In this document: positions 57,225 through 64,000 of the stretch, one piece after another | Layout: the number at the start of each line of letters is the position of its first letter | Position numbering within the stretch: position 1 is the first letter of the stretch | Source: Meghimatium bilineatum | Lineage: Eukaryota; Mollusca; Gastropoda; Stylommatophora; Philomycidae | Reading direction: 5' to 3' | Length of the DNA: 64,000 nt | Assembly (NCBI GenBank): GCA_034231615.1 | Contig: CM067298.1 | Location: forward strand, 8,918,140 to 8,982,139 | Program-made: the position numbers and the translations under genes | The notes under the pieces: generated by a model | Told to the model about the DNA's origin: nothing | Database searches by the model: none | What the model saw: only the letters and a program-made list of their open reading frames with translations

Positions 57225-57310
57225 GATCCGAGGTTCATTTTCCAGTTCAACTGGAAATATTTTGTTATATCACCACCGGCTCCTATTTCGACCCAGTCTC
57301 ATGAAATAGG
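57225..57310 (+). mobile_element. Degraded SINE copy
   Basis: Aligns with 50770-50855 of the young SINE: 'gaggttcattttccagttca', 'actggaaatatttt', 'atttcgacccagt'. The A-box part is lost. Confidence 0.5.
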
Positions 57311-58000
57311 TAATTGATATACTGAAATAATAAAGGCGACGGGCTTTATTTTGACCACTTCATACCTAGGTATGATTCTGGTCAATGAAAAATATGGGTC
57401 TAGCAACGAATTCACTGAAACGCCACAATTTCATTGAAAAGGGAAACTGATTTTATGAAATATGTTATTCTTAATTCAATATTAATATATATTTTTCAAT
57501 GACGTTAATCCCTTTAATCGTTTCAACAAACAACAAGAAACATCAATCAATAACGAAATTTAAAGTATAACAACTTAATTCTTTTATTGTTATTCGAAGA
57601 GTATTTCCATCACGAGACTGTACGTCACGCAGACAACACTGTACGCTGTGCTTGATCATGTATAACTGAATTATTTGTTAATGTTTTGAAGAAAATTACA
57701 CGCTCTGTTTACTTTTAAAAGTGTTTTGCCTTGCTTGTTTTTGATCTCCAAATATGGGTAGATTTCCTTCAGTTGTATCTGATGTTTCAGCTAGATTAAC
57801 ACCTGTTACTGGCTAGATAAACCAATCATGATGTCTGTATTCTTATCCTCTGAGAACATGTTCTAATCATTGTTCTTTTCCAGAACTCATATATATCTTC
57901 ATTAGAGCACAATCTATACGAACTTTGTCATCTAACTTTTTAAATGTCATTTTCTTCTCGGCAATATATCCCTTCAATTTAGCTCAAAACTTATAACTGT
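57310..58000. other. No recognisable gene
   Basis: AT-rich unassigned sequence. At 58003-58035 'cagtgggtacaatcaaaatg' 'tggtccacgg' resembles the 5' end of a hAT element. Confidence 0.45.
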
Positions 58001-58049
58001 ACTTCAGTGGGTACAATCAAAATGTGGTCCACGGGAACTGAGGGGGCCA

Positions 58050-58310
58050 ATGAGTTAACCAAATAGGAAGGAGAGTGTATGCGGGAAGACAGTGACGTAT
58101 CATATGAAAATAGATGAGAGCTATACAAACAAAAGAGCCAGGGGTAGACCAAAAGAAACACTCAGAAGAACACTACTTAAAGAAAGTAAAACAATCAATA
58201 TTCAAGAACTGCACAGAATAGCTTTAAACAAACAGAATTGGAGAGATCTGACCTCTGCCCTATGCACTAACTTCAGTGGAAAATAAAAATAAATGAATGA
58301 ATGAATACAA
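58050..58310 (+). mobile_element. Non-LTR retrotransposon 3' end with tetranucleotide tail
   Basis: The plus frame ends 'RARGRPKETLRRTLLKES', 'IQELHRIALNKQNWRDLTSA', 'LCTNFSGK' and stop at 58286, the C-terminal pattern of RTE-like LINEs. It is followed at once by '(aatg)n' at 58290-58306, a microsatellite tail used by such elements in place of poly(A). Confidence 0.75.
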
Positions 58311-58329
58311 ACCATCAGAAGTGAACATA

Positions 58330-58640
58330 GTATGACAAAAGACGCGTACCACTGTCTACATCGACAGGAGCAGGGACATATGACATATTTTGCCTGAGAA
58401 TGGGACACAACAGACTAAATAAAAACATACACGGTATGCGACTGCGTGCCACACCACTGTAATGTGCACTTGTGGAACAGATGAACAGACCTCTAAACAT
58501 ATTCTGTAGAGCTGTCGCCAGTATGAATAATTGAGAGAAACGTCCTCGCCCAACAGCCCAAGCCTGCAAGAAGAGATATATGGGACAAATGAAAAGTTTC
58601 AGACAACGGTAAAGTTCACACACACGACATGCCGGACGAT
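58330..58640 (+). pseudogene. Non-LTR retrotransposon C-terminal end ('LRMGHNRL')
   Basis: The plus strand reads 'TYDIFCLRMGHNRLNK' followed by a frame-broken cysteine-containing segment, the same family of ends as at 44250-44480. Confidence 0.5.
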
Positions 58641-58799
58641 GTAGACAAGAAGTAGCGTATACAAGAAAGACAGAAAGCTCAAACTAATTATACCTGGCTA
58701 GCTTATAAATTATACGTTGAATGTGGAAGAGAAGTGTGACCATATTATTCAATTAATTTGTCAACACAATCGATCATAGCCCTTTTAGCTTGTTTCACT

Positions 58800-59235
58800 G
58801 TCAATGGGCGTATTCTTTCTAAAACGTTGTCTTAATAGTGGACATTCTTAACGTTTCTCCGTCCTGTTCCATCTGGTCTGTATTGTGGACATTCTTAACG
58901 TTTCTCCGTCCTGTTCCATCTGGTCTGTATTGTGGACATTCTTAACGTTTCTCCGTCCTGTTCCATCTGGTCTGTTTTGTGGACATTCTTAACGTTTCTC
59001 TGTCCTGTGCAAGTACGCCTGCATTGGTCAGGAACGTGTTCATACACATCGATAATTTATCGTCTTCTTTGTCTTCCTATTCATCTCTTTCCTGGAACTT
59101 TGCTTCAAGAATCAGCTGTTCATACTATCATGTATCTTTATATGTCCAAAATACTGTAAACTTCCTTCTTGTGGTTGAATTTAGAAGCTACCCTTCATTT
59201 AATTTTAGTATTTTTGTTTGACTAGCTGTAGTAAT
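58800..59235 (-). mobile_element. Degraded LINE fragment with 47-bp tandem repeat
   Basis: 58840-59000 holds about three and a half copies of a 47-bp unit ('attcttaacgtttctccgtc' and 'tgttccatctggtctgt'). The rest, on the minus strand, resembles the C-terminal part of a LINE with many stops. The tandem repeat is certain, the LINE call is weak. Confidence 0.45.
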
Positions 59236-59269
59236 TCAGCTTTAAAATAGATTAACGTTTCCTTTGTTT

Positions 59270-60382
59270 ATTACAGTTCGATGGTTGAGTCTCGGAAAGA
59301 TTTTAAGGAGAGTATGTGATCGTAAAGAAGAAATAGTAATGTTTCTAGAGATGAATGTGACTTCAATGCTAACATTGTTGATGCAGAGTGGAAGCTTGAC
59401 TTTATTGAACTGAATGTTAAACTTCAGGGCAATGGTTTGTTTGCACATAAAATGTATGTTCATGTAAAATCATTTCAAGCCAAACTCTCACTGTTTTCCA
59501 GACAAGCAAGTTAAAACACGTTTTGTCACTTCCCTTTGCTGAAACAAGAAACTATTTCTGATGAAATGAGTAAAAAATTCAAAGCTCAGTTAGTTATAGA
59601 CAGACAACATTGGTTGAAGAATTTGAAAGAAAATTCCAAGATTTCAAGAACTTGAAGCAGCACTTCAATATTATCAGTTCTCCTCTCAGTGCAGAAGCTG
59701 ATAAAGCCCCAGAGCACATACAGTTGGAGTTGCTTGAATTACAAGCCAATCATTACCTGAAGAAAAAATTTAAGTCTGAATGTTTGTTGGATTTCTATGT
59801 TTCTCTGCCTGAACAATCATTCCCAAACTTAAAAACTTTGCAGCTAAATTTTTGTCATTATTTGGATCTACATATATTTGTGAACGGGCATTTTCTTGCT
59901 TAAAAATCAACAAATCTAAGAATAGGTCTTTATTATCTGATTGTAACTTAAATGCAGTCATGCAAATTTCTACAAGTAAACTTGTTCCAGATTTCAAAGG
60001 AAGTATAACATCTACAAGCAATTACATACATCTTATTAGAAATTAATTATATCAATAAAGTTGTAACTGTTGTGACTCTATGTGTATGGTGTTATTTTTT
60101 TAATCTTCATTAAAACTATTGATATAAACCCATATTGTAACTGTATGCAACATAATATTTTTCAACTATTGTTAAAATATTTGCAAACCCTGTTATCCAT
60201 ATTAGAAAATATACTGTTATAGTGTAAGTCTGTTCGAAATGTAATTTATTTCTGAAGTTATCTACATTATGTAAAACTTACCGAGAATTTTAAACAAAAA
60301 TATACATAATATTATATGTGGCCCTCCAATAGCTTTACAATTTTCAATGCCTCCCTCTGCACAAAAAGTTTGCCCAGCCCTG
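59270..60382 (+). pseudogene. hAT transposase relic (C-terminal half and 3' end)
   Basis: The plus strand has 'RWLSLGKILRRV' at about 59280, then a frame with 'ELLELQANHYLKKKFKSE' and 'LDFYVSLPEQSFPNLKT' (59610-59903). After a frame change near 59850 come 'SLFGSTYICERAFSCLKINK' and 'SRSLLSD'-like residues, the dimerisation region of hAT transposases of the type domesticated in GTF2IRD2-like proteins. The 3' end runs to 'tgcccagccctg' at 60382, a typical hAT terminus. The 5' part is missing. Confidence 0.75.
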
Positions 60383-60384
60383 CA

Positions 60385-60455
60385 TTACAACATTATAATA
60401 GGATATATTGTCCATTACAATATTGTGATAGGGTGCATGGTCCATTACAATACAT
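60385..60455. repeat. Short 30-bp repeat, 2-3 copies
   Basis: 'cattacaacattataatagg' and 'atatattgtc' with variants, directly after the hAT end. Confidence 0.75.
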
Positions 60456-60764
60456 GACGGTATATCAAGAAGCGAGAAATGTTTTGTTTTCATCCAGTTA
60501 CAGAAAATATGTGTCGTAATCGCTACTATTTGTTTCAATTCATTGGAATTATACTTCATGTACCATTCCCTTCATAATGCTGCACAGCATGTACAGTTAT
60601 ACTGCGCTATGTTTTGATACTGAGAATTGTCCTTATGTTAAGTTTATGAGAAGATTGACCATCTTTCTCATTAGTTTTCATTATCTCATTATCATATTCT
60701 CATTATCTTTCTCATTAGTATAATACACATTAACCCAAGATTTGTCTTAATCTACCATATTCTT

Positions 60765-61975
60765 TCTTTTCATCATTCGCGTTTTCTTAAATGCTATCTT
60801 TACACTTAGACAAATCACAAAAAGAGCCACAGAAAACGACAAATACATCGTATTCCTGGACCAACAAAAGGCCTTCGACAAAGTGGACAGACAACAATGA
60901 TGGAAAACACTATCAATATACGGAGTACCAGAACATTTAATCAACATATGCAAGGGCATTTATGCTAATAGCAAATGTGAAGTAAGAGCAAATGCAGGAG
61001 TGTCCAATAAGTTCCAAATCCAATTAGGAGTTCGCAAGGGGCGTGTTCTGTCCCCTCTACTTTTTATAACATATATCGACCACATCTGTAAACTAACAAG
61101 TAACAACGAAGAAGATAACATGAAAGACAAATTCAACGAACTACTCTTTGCAGACGGCCAAGTACTAATAACGACATCAGAAGAACAATTGCTAGAACAT
61201 ATGAACAGACTTCACACAACATGCCGAAAATTCAACATGAAGACTAATATTGAAAAGGCCGAAGAAATGGCAATAGCAAAGAAAGAAAGAAATATCACTA
61301 TCTCCATCGATAATAAACATCATCAGAAAGTTCAGCAGTTCACTTAGGAAGTATTATAACGAGTGAATGGAAACACAGTAAAGAGATACAAAATAGATGC
61401 AAGAAAACATACTAGATCCTAGGACAGATGACATGTATTTTCGAGAACAAAAATGTAAACATAGACACTAAAGTTGCATTATTCAATACTATTATTATTC
61501 CATCGCTGTGCTACCAGTGCCAAAGCTGTACAATGACAGAAAAAGACAAAAGAAAAATAGGGACAACAGAAATTACATGTCTACGAAGAATACTCGGAGT
61601 GTCATTAAGAGATAGAATTTGAAACGATAACATCAGACAGATAACCAAAACAATACCAGTATTTGAACACATCAAAAGACCACAGATCAAGTGGTTTTCA
61701 CACGCTTCAAGACTACCAATAGACAGAATGCCACAGATGGCCATGATACAGACATAAAGGATATAAATCCAGAGGCAGACTATGTAAATTATGGATCACA
61801 GAATTCAAATAAGCCACATGAACGAACAAGCTTAAAAACAGCACACAGGAAGGCCATCTCCAGAGAGCTCTTACCCTTGACGCCGCACGACAAACAAAGG
61901 GCCACAGCGTATAGACAGATATATAGAACCATTAACACTATGTTTGCAGCAGTTATATATTTCATCAATTAGCGG
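60765..61975 (+). mobile_element. RTE-like non-LTR retrotransposon, reverse transcriptase portion
   Basis: The best-preserved LINE here. In order on the plus strand: 'ITKRATENDKYIVFLDQQKA' and 'FDKVDRQQ' (palm motif with the first aspartate), 'GVRKGRVLSPLLFITYIDHI', 'LLFADGQVLI' (the usual F-A-D-D box reads FADG, so a catalytic aspartate is lost), 'KAEEMAIAKK', and a C-terminal part with 'RRILGVSLRDRI' and 'RPQIKWFSHASRLP'. A stop at about 60899 and frame changes near 61345 and 61620 make it inactive. Its C-terminal end matches fragments at 1-300 and 30165-30560. Confidence 0.85.
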
Positions 61976-61999
61976 TGTCAGTTTGTTTGTTTTGTTTTG

Positions 62000-63250
62000 C
62001 GTTGTAATCATCCATTGTAACTATCACGGATATCCGTGCGATTTCCGCCGGGAGCGTGATTACGTTGTGCCACCGTTATGCGCCTTGTAGGCCTAGCACA
62101 TCCGATTTCGGCATGCCTTGACAATTCGGGTGGGCTACCTTTAGCCTGTGACAGCCTCTATATCTGTCTCCAGGCACGCGTAGTGGCGACTCTTCGCCCA
62201 GACGATTTTTGCTCTCGTCTGACTCGCACGAGGTGTTCCACTGAACTTGACTCGTGTAATTTGACGTGCAGTGCCTGTGCCCATTGGGTACTGAGCCGTT
62301 TCTCATCTGTGAGCCTGGTTCCTTAAGGGGAAGAACTCAACAGAGGAGTTGGGTCCTGGTTCTTTCGCCCTCTTAGCCAAGGTGTCATTCACCGACATCG
62401 TGTACCCCTTGCCCTAGTTCGAGTCTCACACCACGCGTTTGAGAGCAAGGCGTACTCGAGCTGATCGTCCTTGTCCCAATAGCGCCTGAGCCCATCAGGT
62501 ACTGTACCCTTTCTCTCTTCAAGTGTATTTCCGGTGTAGGAAAACCTGACAGTAGAGTTGGGCCAGGGCTAAATCGTTGTCTTTTTTGTGCCTGAGCCCA
62601 TCGGGTACAGAACCCTTTCTCTTCGAAAGCATATTTCCGGTTTAGGAAGGCTCGACATTAGAGTTGGATTAGGTCTTCTTGCTTTACCAAACGCCAATGA
62701 ATTTGGTCTGGGGCTCTGTCTGTAAGGAACACAGGTAACTAGAAGCTCGTCTCGAGCTGACGGAGCTTGTAGTTCCCCTTTCCTAGGGACTTTTCACTTT
62801 CTATTTGCAGTTCGCGCTGCCCTCTAGCGCTGTTCTGCTCTTTCATTGTTTCATTGTACTCGGTATGAAATCTTTTTTGTCTCTCGCCATGCATCTACCT
62901 TTACGTGCATTTTACATTGGCCGCCCCACCAATGTTCGGACTGGATTGACTAGCTTCACTGTATGTAGACAGTGTCGCTATATGTGGTGATGCTGGTGGT
63001 GTCGGAGATATTGTCTGTCTCTTGTGCAGTCAAATCTCTTTCCATCTGCTACCTCCACATTCTCGGACACGATCCCCAAAAGATTTGGCCAGAATCAGCT
63101 CGAGCTGCTGTATTTCTGTTTCCAGGGTGCACCGCGTGGAGGTACATTTGGGATCTTGGTTATCTGCTAACCCTGGGTCCGCCTAGAGCAATGCGTTCCC
63201 TTTGCACCCCAGCGGTGTCAGTGAGATTTACACAGAAATTCTCATCTAGG
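62000..63250. other. GC-richer block with imperfect long repeats, unassigned
   Basis: Differs in composition from the rest of the window. Three imperfect copies of a unit of about 100 bp contain 'gcctgagcccatcgggtaca' and 'ccctttctctt', then 'atttccggtttaggaa' and 'agagttgg' (about 62270, 62480, 62590). No clear reading frame. It may be the untranslated leader or internal region of a retroelement, but I cannot name it. Confidence 0.5.
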
Positions 63251-63254
63251 ACAG

Positions 63255-63655
63255 CAAGATAACATAGGTTACTCACGCGTCACTTCTGCAGTCAGGTATC
63301 TAGATAACATAGGTTACTCACACGTTACTTCTGCAGTCAGGTATCTAGATAACATAGGTTACTCACACGTTACTTCTGCAGTCAGTATCTAGATAACATA
63401 GGTTACTCACACGTTACTTCTGCAGTCAGTATCTAGATAACATAGGTTACTCACACGTTACTTCTGCAGTCAGTATCTAGATAACATAGGTTACTCACAC
63501 GTTACTTCTGCAGTCAGGTATCTAGATAACATAGTTTACTCACACGTTACTTCTGCAGTCAGGTATCTAGATAACATAGGTTACTCACGCGTCACTTCTG
63601 CAGTCAGGTATCTAGATAACATAGGTTACTTACACGTCACTTCTACAGTCAGGTA
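63255..63655. repeat. 45-bp minisatellite, about 9 copies
   Basis: The unit is 'tctagataacataggttact' plus 'cacacgttacttctgcagtcaggta' with rare changes (acgcgtc, 44-bp variants). Identity is high. Confidence 0.97.
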
Positions 63656-63839
63656 GTGACCGATGTACTGATATCATGTTGCTGACAATCTCATTAAAAT
63701 AATTGCGTGTCCACATATTCCTGTAGTCTTCTTCAGATGACATATTCCTGCTACCGAAATGTACATCGGTGCCATTTTCACCTAATAAATGATAGACATT
63801 ATTCGATGTTTATATGTACAGTATGTGTTTTTTCTTTAC

Positions 63840-64000
63840 GTGTGTATGTGTGTGTGTGTGTTCGGGGTGAGTGAGTGAGTGATTGAGCTGTGAGTGTGTG
63901 AGTGAGTGAGTGAGTGAATGGCTGAGTGGATGGGTTGGTGGGTGAGTGATTGTGTGTGTGAGTCAGTGAGTGAATGGCTGAGTGGATAGGTTGGTGGGTG
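63840..64000. repeat. (GTGA)n-like low-complexity repeat at window edge
   Basis: Starts as (GT)n, then 'gtgagtgagtgagtga' words mixed with 'atggctgagtggatgggttg'. A block of about 60 bp recurs near the edge. The array continues beyond the window. Confidence 0.9.

Overview
This window reads as repeat-saturated, AT-rich nuclear DNA from an animal, probably an invertebrate. The evidence is a spliced O-glycosylation gene with GT-AG introns, Penelope-like elements, many non-LTR retrotransposon pieces, hAT, Merlin-like and other DNA-transposon remnants, tRNA-derived SINEs and very many minisatellites. There are no bacterial-type operons, rRNA genes or CRISPR arrays. I lean weakly towards a marine invertebrate (lophotrochozoan-like), but nothing here fixes the phylum.

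The one convincing host gene is a polypeptide N-acetylgalactosaminyltransferase (GALNT family) on the minus strand. Seven consecutive exons lie between 56681 and 29135: 56509-56681, 48662-48826, 40439-40655, 36623-36740, 34642-34827, 31538-31666 and about 29135-29356. Their splice phases agree at every junction and together they give about 403 residues, from the start of the glycosyltransferase fold through the DxH motif and the WGGEN segment into the ricin-type lectin domain. The N-terminal exons (cytosolic tail, membrane anchor, stem) should lie beyond the right edge or in 56682-64000. The last lectin exon(s) were not found. Introns run from 1.8 to 8.0 kb and are filled with tandem repeats and transposon debris.

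Left region (1-13560): non-LTR fragments on the minus strand (endonuclease, RNase H and reverse-transcriptase ends), a Merlin-like transposase relic, two related 23-bp minisatellite arrays, a possible MITE, and a head-to-head pair of Penelope-like 3' ends at 9620-11095.

Centre (13561-27138): a giant near-perfect palindrome with two arms of about 6.7 and 6.8 kb around a 25-bp spacer at 20293-20317. Each arm carries one copy of a broken gene for a two-zinc-finger protein transcribed outward from the centre, plus long AT-rich internal repeats and a 75-bp repeat at the outer edge. The arms differ by substitutions, small indels and one repeat copy, so they are not an exact mirror.

Right region (27139-64000): the GALNT gene and its flank. 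Its introns hold the longest arrays: 30-bp units at 42420-43570, 48930-49320 and 55960-56360, a 22-bp array, a 32-bp array starting close to a splice acceptor, and a 2.4-kb array of an 8-bp unit. They also hold a probable DNA transposon of an unnamed family with long imperfect inverted repeats (45891-47628), a SINE with a 13-bp target duplication (50721-50994), and several copies of an unnamed dispersed repeat of about 140 bp. Beyond the gene are a hAT relic (59270-60382), a non-LTR reverse transcriptase (60765-61975), an unexplained GC-richer block (62000-63250) and a 45-bp array (63255-63655). All boundaries and family assignments were made by eye.
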